Positions 8,710 through 17,679 of a DNA stretch of 64,000 bases are shown here, in pieces. The translations under genes and the position numbers were made by a program. The DNA comes from Novosphingobium capsulatum NBRC 12533. Its GTDB lineage: Bacteria > Pseudomonadota > Alphaproteobacteria > Sphingomonadales > Sphingomonadaceae. Each line of letters starts with the position of its first letter. The stretch's first letter is position 1. Location of the stretch: the NCBI RefSeq assembly GCF_001598375.1, contig NZ_BCYV01000007.1:1-64000 (forward strand), written 5' to 3'. The notes below the pieces were generated by a model. The model ran no database searches, had not been told where the DNA came from, and saw only the letters and a list, made by a program, of their open reading frames with translations.

Positions 8710-9087
8710 TCAGCGGCCACGGAACAACGCCCATTCCTCGACGACGGCACCGTTTGGCAGATGACAATAACCCGCTTGGCCGCCGGGACCGTTTACCATT
8801 TCGAGCCGTCCGCCATTCTGTTCGCAATAGGCACTGGCAGGATTGGGCATGACCGCAGGTCTGTGCCGACGACGAAATAGCAATCGCTGGCCGATAAGCC
8901 GTCCGTCCTGTAAGCGGCAGTAACTCCCGCCGTTGACTACGATGGCCACCCCGCCGGTCCGAAAGCAGATACCGGGCGCTGCATGGCCATCCGGCATTTG
9001 CCCGAACGCCTCGGCGCTGTTCAGGATGAGCGCCGGCACACCAAAGCACACCAGCGATCCCATGGCGACAAAGACCCAAAGACGCAT
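8710..9087 (-). CDS. secreted protein with two DUF333 domains, first degenerate
   Basis: This 125-residue protein starts at the ATG of 9087 behind GGAG; a GTG at 9093 is the alternative. After a hydrophobic leader come a degenerate first repeat (APGICFRTGGVAIVVNGGSYCRLQDGRLIGQRLLFRR) and an intact second DUF333 repeat (NPASAYCEQNGGRLEM, EEWALFRGR). It is a paralogue of the protein at 4135-4539, on the same strand. It lies just upstream of the sigma factor gene (160 nt gap) and could be co-transcribed with it. Its activity is unknown. Confidence 0.7.
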   Translation of the reverse strand: MRLWVFVAMGSLVCFGVPALILNSAEAFGQMPDGHAAPGICFRTGGVAIVVNGGSYCRLQDGRLIGQRLLFRRRHRPAVMPNPASAYCEQNGGRLEMVNGPGGQAGYCHLPNGAVVEEWALFRGR

Positions 9088-9814
9088 CGCCACTCCATCC
9101 CCCGTTCATCCGGCAAGGTCTGGCACGCGAGCCTGTCTCGCCGCCCTCACTAATCAGACGAAGCTGGAGGTGAATAACCTTGGCGCGTATCCATCAGCTA
9201 CGCCGGTAGCGAGATGAGAGTATCGTCTCACTGCTGTAGGCGCGGAAGGAACCCTTTCGTCACCAAACCGAAAACCCACAATGGGTGGCGGGTCGATCGC
9301 AACATAGCCAGCCACCAAGCTAATTCCCAAAAGACCATCCTTTTCGGGACGCTTGCGAATGGCGGTTTTCAGCTGAATCCTCCGTTCGGCGAGCTCGCTG
9401 CAGATGGCAGCAATTTCCCAAGCCAAGCCTTTCGACAGCATTGCAGCGGGCGCCAATGTATGGCCGGTTTCGTTGTCCTGACCCTATGCGCTGAATGTCC
9501 GGTGTCGCGGCGATTGTGGCGGAGGACCAGTGATGGCCATATCGGCAGCTCGCGCCCAAACCCGGTCGTTCGATCTGTATGCATAAGAGCCTGAAACCGC
9601 CGTTAGAACTATCATCAGATTCCTGTTTTCCAATGTCCAGCAGGCAATTTCGGGAAAGCTCAATAGGGAACAAATTTTGGGAAAGCGGCTCATTCGGGGC
9701 GATGAGACCCCTTCGGCGCCACGGCTTTCCCGCTCAATCTTCCCAATCAGGAAAGTGACGGTGCCCGCATCGCGCTCGATTGTGGGAACAGCTAGCCGGT
9801 GATAGGGAGCAGCA
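9088..9814. other. long region without a confident gene
   Basis: About 730 nt separate the DUF333 gene from the acetyltransferase. Only one small minus-strand frame (9154-9441) has any protein character and is listed separately. Base composition is more mixed than in flanking genes. No repeat, RNA or terminator could be assigned. Together with the gene fragments further left, it looks like degraded accessory DNA. Confidence 0.4.
9154..9441 (-). CDS. possible small hypothetical protein
   Basis: From an internal ATG at 9441 this frame gives ~95 residues. The first ~55 look protein-like (MLSKGLAWEIAAICSELAER, KDGLLGISLVAGYVAIDPPP), while the C-terminal third does not. It may be a remnant of a longer gene or a spurious frame. 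No homologous family is recognised and no clear ribosome site was found. Confidence 0.25.
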   Translation of the reverse strand: MLSKGLAWEIAAICSELAERRIQLKTAIRKRPEKDGLLGISLVAGYVAIDPPPIVGFRFGDERVPSAPTAVRRYSHLATGVADGYAPRLFTSSFV

Positions 9815-10252
9815 GTGATTACGATCCGCCCTGCCGTGCCCGATGATGCGGAAGCACTTACCGACCTGATGCATGGGTCGGCCGCTTATAGCGGTAAATA
9901 TGCAAGTATTCTCGACGGGTATGCGGTCAAACCGTCGCAGATCGAGCGAGATGTTTTCTATATCGCCGAGCGTGATCGCACGTTGTGCAGATTTTACAGT
10001 CTAACCCTTGATGGTGAACCCGAACTGGACCTGATGTTCGTAGCGGATGGCGTTCAGGGTAGCGGGTTAGGGTCTATGCTGTTCCGGCACATGATGACGG
10101 AAGCGAGGCGGCAGGGCATCGCCTCGATCAAGATCGTTTCCCATCCGCCCTCGGTGGGCTTCTATGAGGCGATGGGCGCGGTCGTCGTCGGTACGAAACC
10201 ACCGACTGCCAAGGCAACGTGGAGCCGCCCGATCCTGTCGCTTGCGATCTAG
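9815..10252 (+). CDS. GNAT-family N-acetyltransferase
   Basis: This 145-residue protein starts with GTG at 9815, five bases after an AGGGAG site. It has the GNAT layout: an N-terminal strand and helix (MITIRPAVPDDAEALTDLM), then motif A for acetyl-CoA (FVADGVQGSGLGSMLFRHMM, with a Q-x-x-G-x-G/A-like turn), and a C-terminal strand with the typical GFYEAMG. The family transfers acetyl from acetyl-CoA to an amine; the substrate is unknown. Its 3' end, together with downstream bases, is duplicated at 2391-2489. Confidence 0.8.
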   Translation: MITIRPAVPDDAEALTDLMHGSAAYSGKYASILDGYAVKPSQIERDVFYIAERDRTLCRFYSLTLDGEPELDLMFVADGVQGSGLGSMLFRHMMTEARRQGIASIKIVSHPPSVGFYEAMGAVVVGTKPPTAKATWSRPILSLAI

Positions 10253-10688
10253 CCGCTTTTCTCGATATTCGATCCTTTTCGGGAACAGTAGTTATCGCCA
10301 CCAGCCTCCTCAAAGCTGCCTGTCCGTTCCCCACCATTTTTCGACGCTAAGCGCCGTTCCGGACACGGAGTCATAGCCGTCATTTCAATTTCGACGGTGG
10401 CCAATCTGACGTGCTCCCCTGATTGTTACCAGTCAGAGGTAGAGTCCGGCCCCCTTCATGATCCGACACCGTTCTCTGGTCAGCCACTTCACGGACGTCT
10501 ACGGACGTCCGTGGAATGAGAGATGGTGCCCAGGGTGGGCAACGAATGGGTCGGGCGGCTGTTCCGCCAGCTTTTCCCGACGCAGGAATAACATGAAAGC
10601 ACAGGCAATTGCCTATACGAGATAGCGTGCGAGCGAGGGGAGGGCATAGCATGGGGCCAAGAATGCAGGGCAGCGCGCCAGGAGGATC
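10253..10688. other. intergenic region with a perfect inverted repeat
   Basis: No gene is visible in these ~435 nt. The first bases after the acetyltransferase stop resemble those after the duplicated tail near 2490. A perfect 10-bp inverted repeat (CACGGACGTC / GACGTCCGTG, 4-nt loop) lies at 10490-10513 without a T-run, so it is more like a regulatory site than a terminator. The right end carries the ribosome site AGGAGG of the next gene. Confidence 0.5.
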
Positions 10689-12065
10689 ATGACACAGGAA
10701 ACCGAGAAGACCGGTACAGTCGGCGCCGGTGCGCGCCGGGCAAGGCGCCTGACGCGTGCCAGCGCGCTGCTGGGCCTTGCCATGCTGACTGCCGCCGCTG
10801 CGCCGCCTGCCAGCAATGCGCCGGGCAAGCTGGCCATCGGCCTGGATCAGCCAGAGCCCGGCCTGCCCGAACTGGCCGCGCCTGGCCCCTATGTACCGGG
10901 CACCATGACGCGCACGATCGTGGCCTCGGGGCAACTGGATGCGACGGCGTCGGTCGCGGCGGGGCAAGTCGTGCACGGCACGCGCACCCTGCCGTTGCGC
11001 ATCTGGTATCCCGCGCGCGGCGCAGCCGGCGCGCGCACCGTGACCTATTCTGCCAGCCTGACGGCAGAGCCGCCGCAGCCACCGGTGCACTTCACCATAG
11101 CCGGGCGCGCGGTGGCCGATGCGCCGCCGGCGGGCCAGGGCTTTCCCCTGGTGCTGCTTTCGCACGGGTTTGACAACGATCCGGTGATGCTGCGCTGGTT
11201 GGGCGAAAACCTGGCGAGCAAGGGCTATGTCGTGGTGGCCATCGCCCATCATGATGGGCCGATCACCGATCCGCGCGGCGCCGTGCCGATGATGCTGCGC
11301 CGCCCGCTCGATATCGTGTTGACGTTGCAACGCCTGCGCGCCGGGTTGCTGGGGCCGCTGGCCGATCCGGCGCAGGTGGCGCTGATCGGCTATTCGTTCG
11401 GTGGCTATGGCGTGTTGACGGCGGCAGGCGCCCGCCTCGATCCCACAGCTGCGTGGCTAGCGCGCATGCCGGCCGCCCTGCGCGCCGCCTATGCCGGCAA
11501 TGGCCCGGCCGCGGCCGATCTGCGCGTCGATGGCATTGCTGCTGTCGTGGCGATTTCCCCGGCAGGCGGCGGGCCATCGCCGGTGTGGGGCAGCGGCCTG
11601 GCGCAAATCCATGCGCCGCTCATGGTGGTGACCGGAACGGCCGATCGCACGGTCGGCTTTGATCCCGGCCCGGCCACGATCTTTGCAGGCGCCACGGGCA
11701 GCGATCGCACCATGCTGGCGTTCGAAGGGGCCGGCCATTCGATCGGCACCGATCCCGCGCCGCCGCAGATGCGCCAGGCCTTGTGGGACATGGACTGGTT
11801 CGAAGATCCGGTGTGGCGCAAGGCGCGGCTCAACGGCATCAGCCTGCATTTCATCACCGCCTTCCTGGGCGTGCATCTCAAGCATCAGGCGGCGATGCAG
11901 GCCTATCTCACTGTGCCGGCCGAACGCTCTGACCGGGCGGGGTGGACTGGCCCTGGCACACCCTATGCAGCGGTGAGCCAGGGGGGCGACAACCCCACCT
12001 GGAAAGGCTTTGTGCGCAACCATCAGGACGGCCTGATCCTGCGCCACTTGGCCCCCGCGCCATGA
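10689..12065 (+). CDS. exported alpha/beta hydrolase (dienelactone/PAF-acetylhydrolase-like)
   Basis: This 458-residue protein is preceded by a strong AGGAGG site. An N-terminal hydrophobic segment (ASALLGLAMLTAAAAPPAS) suggests export. The alpha/beta-hydrolase core shows the oxyanion region LVLLSHGFDND, the nucleophile elbow GYSFGG (Ser near residue 238), and a late GAGHS that probably supplies the catalytic histidine. The family includes esterases and lactonases; the substrate is unknown. The stop overlaps the next start in ATGA, so it is coupled to the TPR-sulfotransferase gene, with a TonB receptor gene just beyond. Confidence 0.75.
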   Translation: MTQETEKTGTVGAGARRARRLTRASALLGLAMLTAAAAPPASNAPGKLAIGLDQPEPGLPELAAPGPYVPGTMTRTIVASGQLDATASVAAGQVVHGTRTLPLRIWYPARGAAGARTVTYSASLTAEPPQPPVHFTIAGRAVADAPPAGQGFPLVLLSHGFDNDPVMLRWLGENLASKGYVVVAIAHHDGPITDPRGAVPMMLRRPLDIVLTLQRLRAGLLGPLADPAQVALIGYSFGGYGVLTAAGARLDPTAAWLARMPAALRAAYAGNGPAAADLRVDGIAAVVAISPAGGGPSPVWGSGLAQIHAPLMVVTGTADRTVGFDPGPATIFAGATGSDRTMLAFEGAGHSIGTDPAPPQMRQALWDMDWFEDPVWRKARLNGISLHFITAFLGVHLKHQAAMQAYLTVPAERSDRAGWTGPGTPYAAVSQGGDNPTWKGFVRNHQDGLILRHLAPAP

Positions 12066-13945
12066 GCCTGGCGCGCGCCAAGGCCCTGCTGTCCAGCGAT
12101 CCTGCCCAGGCGCGCGATCTGGCCCTGGCGGCAGGGCAGGGGTTGGAGGCGCGCTTCGTGGCGGCGGCTGCCATGCGCCGCTGCGGCGATGCCACTGGGG
12201 CGCTGCGTCTGCTGGCGCCGCTGGCGCAAAGCACGGCCTGGGGCGTGCACTATGAACGCGGCGCGGCCCACGCCATGGCGGGGGAGGATGCCGCCGCGCT
12301 GGACGCGTTCAGCCTGGCCCACCGCCGCAATCCGCAATCGGCCATCGCGGCCCATGCCCTGGCCGGCCAGCACGCCGTGCTGGGCCAGGCGCTGCCCCCG
12401 GCGCTGGCGCAGGCACAGCACCAGATCGTGGCGCAGGGCCATGCGCTCGCGGGGATAGACCGCGTCGATCCATGCTGGCTGCGTCTGCTGGCGGCGGCAA
12501 GCCTGGCCCAGGGTGGGCAGGATGCCGCCGAAGAATTGCTGCTGGCTGCCCTGGCCCGCGCCCCGGCCTTTTCTGCCGCTGCGCTCGATCTCGCGCTGCT
12601 CTACGAACGGCAGCAGCGCGGGCCAGAGGCGCTGGCCCTAGTGGCGCCGCTCGCCGCGCGTCATCCCGGCAATCCGGCGCTACACGGCCTGTTGGCAGCA
12701 GCGCACCTGCACGGTGGCGACGTCGACGCTGCCCTGGCCGCGCTGGATGCGGCCCTGGCGCTGGCGCCAGATGACGCGGGGTTCTGGCACGTGCGCGGCC
12801 ATGCCCTGGCGGCGGCTGCCGATGTTGCCGGTGCAGTGGCGGCCTATCGCCGCGCACTGGCGCTACGTCCCGACCAGGCAGAGCCGTGGTGGAGCCTGGC
12901 CAATCTCAAGACCTTCCGCTTTGCGCCCGAGGATCACGCCGCGATGACAGCGGCGCTTGCCGCGCCGGGCCTGCCGCCAGCCCAGGCCGCGCATCTTCAT
13001 TTCGCGCTGGGCCGCGCGCTGCTCGATGCGCAGGCGCCGGCCGGGGCGATGGACCATCTGCACCGCGCCAATGCCCAGCGCCGCGCGCAGGTGCCGTTTG
13101 ATATCGCCGCGCATGAGGCATTCGTTGCCGATACGATCGCCGCCACTCCTGCGTCGTTTTTCGCCGCGCGTACCACCTGGGGCGATCCGCGCCCTGGCCC
13201 GGTATTTATCGTCGGCCTGCCGCGCAGTGGGTCAACCCTGATCGAGCAGATCCTGGCCAGCCACCCGGCGGTCGAAGGTCTGTCCGAGCTGGCCGATTTC
13301 ACCCTGCTGGCGCGGCAATGGACCACGCGGCTGATCCGCGAAGGGCGCGCCCGCGATCGCGCGTCGGCACTGGCGGCACTGACCGCACCCGAAGCGCGCG
13401 CGCTGGGCGAAGCCTATCTGGCGCGGGTGGCGCGCCTGCGGCAGACCGATCGGCCGCTGTTCGTCGACAAGGCGCCGGGCAACCTGTTCAACCTGGCGCT
13501 GATCCGCGTGGCGCTGCCCCAGGCGCGCATCATCCACGTTTCGCGCGATCCCATGGCCTGTGGTTTCTCGCTTTATGCCCAGGATTTCGCGGGCGGGCAG
13601 GGCTATAGCTATGATCTCGTCACGCTGGGCCGCTATTGTCGCGCCGCTGCCGCATTGGCCGCGCATATGCACAAGGGTTTGGGCCAGGCGATGATGGCAG
13701 TTGCCTATGAAGAGCTTGTCGAGGACGCGGAAGGCACGGTACGCCGCCTGCTGCGCCATTGCGGGCTGCCCTTTGCGCCTGAAACCCTGCGCTTTTTCGA
13801 CAATCCGCGCGCCGTGCGCACGATCAGCGCGCAGCAGGTGCGCCAGCCGCTGCACCGCCAGGGCCTGTCGCGCTGGCAGGCCTGTGCGCCCTGGCTTGGC
13901 CCCCTGACGCAGGCGCTGGGCCTCGCGGATAACAAAATCCGATAA
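12062..13945 (+). CDS. TPR-repeat sulfotransferase
   Basis: This 627-residue protein begins at the ATG overlapping the previous stop. Residues ~1-320 are alanine-rich helical repeats of the TPR type (for example AALDAALALAPDDAGFWHVR). Residues ~375-610 form a sulfotransferase domain with the PAPS-binding loop FIVGLPRSGSTLIEQ and a second PAPS segment IIHVSRDPMACGFSLY. The family moves sulfate from PAPS to a hydroxyl or amine; the TPR half probably binds a protein or peptide partner. Such genes are often seen beside TonB receptors in sphingomonads, which fits this context. Confidence 0.82.
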   Translation: MSLARAKALLSSDPAQARDLALAAGQGLEARFVAAAAMRRCGDATGALRLLAPLAQSTAWGVHYERGAAHAMAGEDAAALDAFSLAHRRNPQSAIAAHALAGQHAVLGQALPPALAQAQHQIVAQGHALAGIDRVDPCWLRLLAAASLAQGGQDAAEELLLAALARAPAFSAAALDLALLYERQQRGPEALALVAPLAARHPGNPALHGLLAAAHLHGGDVDAALAALDAALALAPDDAGFWHVRGHALAAAADVAGAVAAYRRALALRPDQAEPWWSLANLKTFRFAPEDHAAMTAALAAPGLPPAQAAHLHFALGRALLDAQAPAGAMDHLHRANAQRRAQVPFDIAAHEAFVADTIAATPASFFAARTTWGDPRPGPVFIVGLPRSGSTLIEQILASHPAVEGLSELADFTLLARQWTTRLIREGRARDRASALAALTAPEARALGEAYLARVARLRQTDRPLFVDKAPGNLFNLALIRVALPQARIIHVSRDPMACGFSLYAQDFAGGQGYSYDLVTLGRYCRAAAALAAHMHKGLGQAMMAVAYEELVEDAEGTVRRLLRHCGLPFAPETLRFFDNPRAVRTISAQQVRQPLHRQGLSRWQACAPWLGPLTQALGLADNKIR

Positions 13946-13973
13946 GCGCATGCGATTAACACAGTTGTTGCAC

Positions 13974-13995
13974 GCCAGCTTGGTGCGAAGCTGGC
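13974..13995. other. stem-loop upstream of the TonB receptor gene
   Basis: A perfect 8-bp stem (GCCAGCTT / AAGCTGGC) with a 6-nt loop lies between the sulfotransferase stop and the receptor start. It lacks a T-run, so it could be a weak terminator, an RNA-stability element or a regulator site. Confidence 0.4.
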
Positions 13996-14084
13996 AAGGC
14001 TCAAGACGAGTACCGGCCCAGACGCGGTCGAGCGGGTGGCGAGCGCCCGCACGGGGAGTCAAATCAGAAAGTGCGAGGGGTATA

Positions 14085-16559
14085 ATGAACAATAGCGACC
14101 TCCTGTCCGCCATGCACCGCGCGCGCCTGTCCGCGCGGCTCCTGGCATCCACTGCCGTGGTCTCGGCCGCGATGCTGGCGACGGCGCCCGCCTGGGCCGA
14201 TGAACAGGCCAGCCAGCCCAGCGGCAAGATCGAAGACATCGTCGTCACCGCCAGCCGTTCGGGCGCGGAATCGGTGCAGAAGGTGCCGATCGCCATTTCG
14301 GTGGTGAACGTCGACACGATCACCAAGTCTGGCCAGGGCAACCTGTCTGACCTGCAGCGCTTCGTCCCCTCGCTCTCGATCACCGAAAGCGCGCCGGGCT
14401 TCAACAAGTTCAACATGCGCGGCCTGTCGACTGGCGGCTATCGCACGTCCGACACCTCGGACCGCTCGCTCGTGGCGGTCTATCTCGATGATACGCCGAT
14501 CTCGGTGCAGGGGCAGACGCCCGATCTCAAGGTCTATGACCTGGAACGCGTGGAAGTGCTGCGCGGCCCGCAGGGCACGCTCTATGGCGCAGGCTCGATG
14601 GCCGGCACGGTGCGCTTTGTCACCGCCAAGCCGCGTGCCGACGAAGTGTCGGGCTCGATCGAAGGCACGGCCGCTTCCACCGAGCATGGCGCGGCCAGCG
14701 GCAGCGTGCGGGGCATGATCAACCTGCCGCTGGTGAAAGACCAACTGGCCGTGCGCGCCAATGTCTATGTCGGCCGCGATGGCGGTTTCATCGACAATGT
14801 CGGCGCCTATGCCGGGCAAAACCGCAACAGCAACACCACCGAACAGGCACGCGTGGCCCTGCGCTGGACGCCCAGCACCGCCTTCACGTTCGACGCTGCG
14901 TTCACCTATGAACACAGCAAGGCCAACGGCCTCAACACCGGCATGAGCGGGTTGGCGGACTACACCACGTTCACCAATGGCCCGGAAGGCACCAGCGACA
15001 AGTTCCGCCTCTACCAGGCCTCGGGCGATTATGACCTGGGCGGCGTGCACCTGATCATCAGCGGCGCCCATACCGATCGCGATGTGGGCTATCTCGCCAG
15101 CACCGAACCGACCATCGGCTATTTCTTCCAGGATTACAGCGGCGGCACGCTGCCGGTCAGCAGCACGACCTATCCGCTCTACAAGGCGCCGACCAGCTTT
15201 GATCCGGCGGTGAGCAAGCTGATCCCCTATGAACAGTATTCGATCAACCAGAAGATCAAGGACACCATGCTGGAAGCGCGCCTCGCTTCCGACAATACCG
15301 GCCCGGTGAAATGGACCGCCGGCGTGTTCTATGAAAAGCAGATCCGCCACCTGGTCCAGGACATTCCCGTCGCCGGGTTCGATACGCTGTCGTACATGAA
15401 CTATTTCTATGGCCCGTTCCCGCAGACGGCCAATGGCCTCTATGATTCCAAGGCCGTGGACAAAGCGTTCAATTCCAATGACATCTTCTCGGGTCTTCAG
15501 GATACGGACGAACATCAGTTCGCCGCTTATGCCGATGCCACCTGGCACATCACCGACAAGCTCGATCTGTCGGGCGGCCTGCGCTACTTCAACTTCAAGG
15601 AAAAGTATTACCTGTTCGAAAGCGGCGTCTATGGCGTGATCAACCACGTGCCGCTGGAACAGAACGCCACGCTCAAGTCCAACGGCGTGAACCCGCGTGC
15701 CAACGTGTCGTACAAGGCCAGCCAGGACTTCATGGTCTATGCCGAAGTCGCCAAGGGCTTCCGCTATGGCGGGGCCAACCAGCCCGTGCCGATCGGCGAC
15801 ACCGGCATCTCGCAGACCTGCAAGAACAACCTGGCGTCCTATGGCTATTCCTCGGCCCCCAGTACGTTCGGCCCGGACAAGCTGTGGAACTATACTATTG
15901 GTGAAAAGGCGCGCCTGGCCGATGGCAAGGTGACGTTCAACGCCAGCGCGTTCTGGATCGACTGGAGCGACGTGCAAACGCGCCTGCTGCTCGATTGCTC
16001 GTACTTCTTCACCGACAACAAGGGCAAGATCCGCTCCAAGGGCCTGGAGCTGGAAACCACGGTGAAGCTCAGCCCGGAAATCACCTTCTCGGGCTTTGCC
16101 TCGTACACGGACTCGCGCGCCAACGGGAATATCCCCACGGTCGGCGCGTTTGACGGCAACCGCACGCCCTATTTCCCGCAATGGACCGCGTCGGCCTCGC
16201 TGTTCTACGATGCCAATGTCGGCACCGATCAGTCGATCCACCTGCGCGCCAGCTATCAATACCAGGGCGACCAGTTCACCACCTTCAACCCCTACAAGAC
16301 CACGATCACCAATGGCCAGTTGGTGACCGATGGCCCCAGCGCCACCTATGCGCGCATCCCCGCGCAGAACAATGTCAGCGCCTCGATCAGCTATGACATC
16401 GGCCGCCTGGAAATCGGCCTGTTCGGCAACAACCTGATCAACGGCGTCAAGTATGTCGATGTGGCACGGGCGACCTATTACAAGGTCTATCAGCCGGGTG
16501 ACCGCATCTCGTGGGCACGTCCCCGTACGATCGGCGTGCGCGCGCGCTACGCGTTCTGA
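14085..16559 (+). CDS. TonB-dependent receptor
   Basis: From the ATG at 14085, behind GAGGGG, this is 824 residues with a signal peptide ending near PAWA-DEQ. The TonB box/plug region begins with IEDIVVTASRSGAESVQKVP and contains VEVLRGPQGTLYGAGSMAGT. The C-terminal beta-barrel ends in YAF, as outer-membrane proteins do. There is no STN domain, so it is a plain transporter. It lies after the hydrolase/sulfotransferase pair and before a LysR regulator. The ligand is not predictable; neighbouring genes suggest a plant-derived or glycosylated compound. Confidence 0.88.
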   Translation: MNNSDLLSAMHRARLSARLLASTAVVSAAMLATAPAWADEQASQPSGKIEDIVVTASRSGAESVQKVPIAISVVNVDTITKSGQGNLSDLQRFVPSLSITESAPGFNKFNMRGLSTGGYRTSDTSDRSLVAVYLDDTPISVQGQTPDLKVYDLERVEVLRGPQGTLYGAGSMAGTVRFVTAKPRADEVSGSIEGTAASTEHGAASGSVRGMINLPLVKDQLAVRANVYVGRDGGFIDNVGAYAGQNRNSNTTEQARVALRWTPSTAFTFDAAFTYEHSKANGLNTGMSGLADYTTFTNGPEGTSDKFRLYQASGDYDLGGVHLIISGAHTDRDVGYLASTEPTIGYFFQDYSGGTLPVSSTTYPLYKAPTSFDPAVSKLIPYEQYSINQKIKDTMLEARLASDNTGPVKWTAGVFYEKQIRHLVQDIPVAGFDTLSYMNYFYGPFPQTANGLYDSKAVDKAFNSNDIFSGLQDTDEHQFAAYADATWHITDKLDLSGGLRYFNFKEKYYLFESGVYGVINHVPLEQNATLKSNGVNPRANVSYKASQDFMVYAEVAKGFRYGGANQPVPIGDTGISQTCKNNLASYGYSSAPSTFGPDKLWNYTIGEKARLADGKVTFNASAFWIDWSDVQTRLLLDCSYFFTDNKGKIRSKGLELETTVKLSPEITFSGFASYTDSRANGNIPTVGAFDGNRTPYFPQWTASASLFYDANVGTDQSIHLRASYQYQGDQFTTFNPYKTTITNGQLVTDGPSATYARIPAQNNVSASISYDIGRLEIGLFGNNLINGVKYVDVARATYYKVYQPGDRISWARPRTIGVRARYAF

Positions 16560-16570
16560 TGATATGATCG

Positions 16571-16598
16571 GGGGGAAGCGGCTGTGCCTGCTTCCCCC
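16571..16598 (+). terminator. hairpin after the TonB receptor gene
   Basis: A 9-bp perfect stem (GGGGGAAGC / GCTTCCCCC) follows the receptor stop by about 12 nt. It has no clear T-run, so termination by this hairpin alone is plausible but not certain. Confidence 0.5.
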
Positions 16599-16638
16599 TG
16601 ACATTGCCGCCGGCCGGGCCTTGGCATAGGGTCAGGCC

Positions 16639-17577
16639 ATGCCGGCGCCCGATCCTTTGCTGCCCAATCCCTTGTTTGCCGCTCAGGTCGATTGGAACCT
16701 GCTGCGCCTGTTTGCCGATATCGTGAAGGCAGGCGGCATCGGCGCGGCGGCGCGCCGGCTCAACAAGCAGCAACCCACGATCAGCGCCGCGCTCAAGCGG
16801 CTGGAAGAGCACGCCGGCGCGCGCCTGCTGCATCGCAGTGCCAGCGGCGTGGAACTGACCGCGGCAGGCCGCGCGCTTTATCTGCTGTGCGAAGACATGG
16901 CCCAGGCCGCGTGCGCCGCGCCGCATCGCATCGCCCAGGCGCTGCAGCAGGTCGAAGGGCTGGCGCGCATCCAGGTGGTTTCCTCGATCGTGTCCCCCGC
17001 GTTTGATGCCGCGATCGCCAGCCTGCATGCCCGCCACCCGGCGATCCGTATCGAAATCCGCGTCTCGCCCTGGCGCAGCGTGCTCGATGTGTTGGAACGC
17101 GGCGAGGCGGAACTGGGCGTGGGCACCGATAGCGGCGTGCGCGCCGGGCTGACCTACGAGCCGCTGTTCACCGAAACCCAGCAACTCTACTGCGCGCGCA
17201 GCAGCCCGCTCTACGGAACGCGCGTGGCCACCATGGCTAGCCTGCGCGAACAAGGTTTCGTGCTGACCGGGCAGGACGAGGTCGACACCATTACCCACCT
17301 GCGCCAGCGCTATCGCCTCGGCACGGTGCTGACGGGCCTGGCCGAGGATATTCACGAGGCGCTGCGCCTGATCCGGCTGGGCACCGGCATCGGCTTCCTC
17401 CCGACCCTCGCCGCCGCGCCGGCCGTGGCGAGCGGGGACTTGTGGCCGCTGCTGCCCGACGACCTGGCGCCATCCTATCCGATGTACCTGCTCACCCGCC
17501 AGGCGCCCGAGCGCGGCACGCCGGCGCAGCTGTTCCTCGACGCGATCACCGGCCACCTGCGCGCGCGGGAGGTCTAG
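16639..17577 (+). CDS. LysR-family transcriptional regulator
   Basis: This 312-residue protein has an N-terminal winged helix-turn-helix (VDWNLLRLFADIVKAGGIGA, RRLNKQQPTISAALKRLEEH) followed by a LysR substrate-binding domain (IQVVSSIVSPAFDAAIASLH, GTGIGFLPTLAAAP). LysR proteins control nearby genes in response to a small metabolite. It follows the TonB receptor in the same direction, so the receptor and the upstream hydrolase/sulfotransferase genes are the likely targets. Confidence 0.85.
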   Translation: MPAPDPLLPNPLFAAQVDWNLLRLFADIVKAGGIGAAARRLNKQQPTISAALKRLEEHAGARLLHRSASGVELTAAGRALYLLCEDMAQAACAAPHRIAQALQQVEGLARIQVVSSIVSPAFDAAIASLHARHPAIRIEIRVSPWRSVLDVLERGEAELGVGTDSGVRAGLTYEPLFTETQQLYCARSSPLYGTRVATMASLREQGFVLTGQDEVDTITHLRQRYRLGTVLTGLAEDIHEALRLIRLGTGIGFLPTLAAAPAVASGDLWPLLPDDLAPSYPMYLLTRQAPERGTPAQLFLDAITGHLRAREV

Positions 17578-17588
17578 GTAGCAAGGCA

Positions 17589-17675
17589 GCGGGACGCCGG
17601 ATCAAGTCCGGGGTGACGTAGGTGCATGTAATATATTGTATTTTTCGTCACCCCGGACTTGATCCGGGGTCCCGC
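17589..17675. repeat. palindromic intergenic repeat, copy 1
   Basis: Two long inverted arms, each containing GCGGGAC/GTCCCGC and CCGGACTTGATCCGG, flank an AT-rich centre. It sits between the stops of two convergent genes (LysR at 17577 and the minus-strand gene ending at 17680), where it could form a strong bidirectional terminator. The arms are the same as in the copy at 29421-29503, while the centres differ, as for a mobile REP/MITE-like unit. Confidence 0.8.
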
Positions 17676-17679
17676 TTTG

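Noticed and set aside
440..10432. TTGTTACCAG occurring at 440-449 and 10423-10432, considered as possible element ends
   Set aside because: Only about ten bases match, and the flanking sequence does not form matching inverted repeats or target duplications.
14064..16604. An open frame of more than 800 codons on the minus strand opposite the TonB receptor gene
   Set aside because: It exactly mirrors the receptor gene, has arginine/alanine/glycine-rich composition without domains, and is expected from GC-rich third codon positions.
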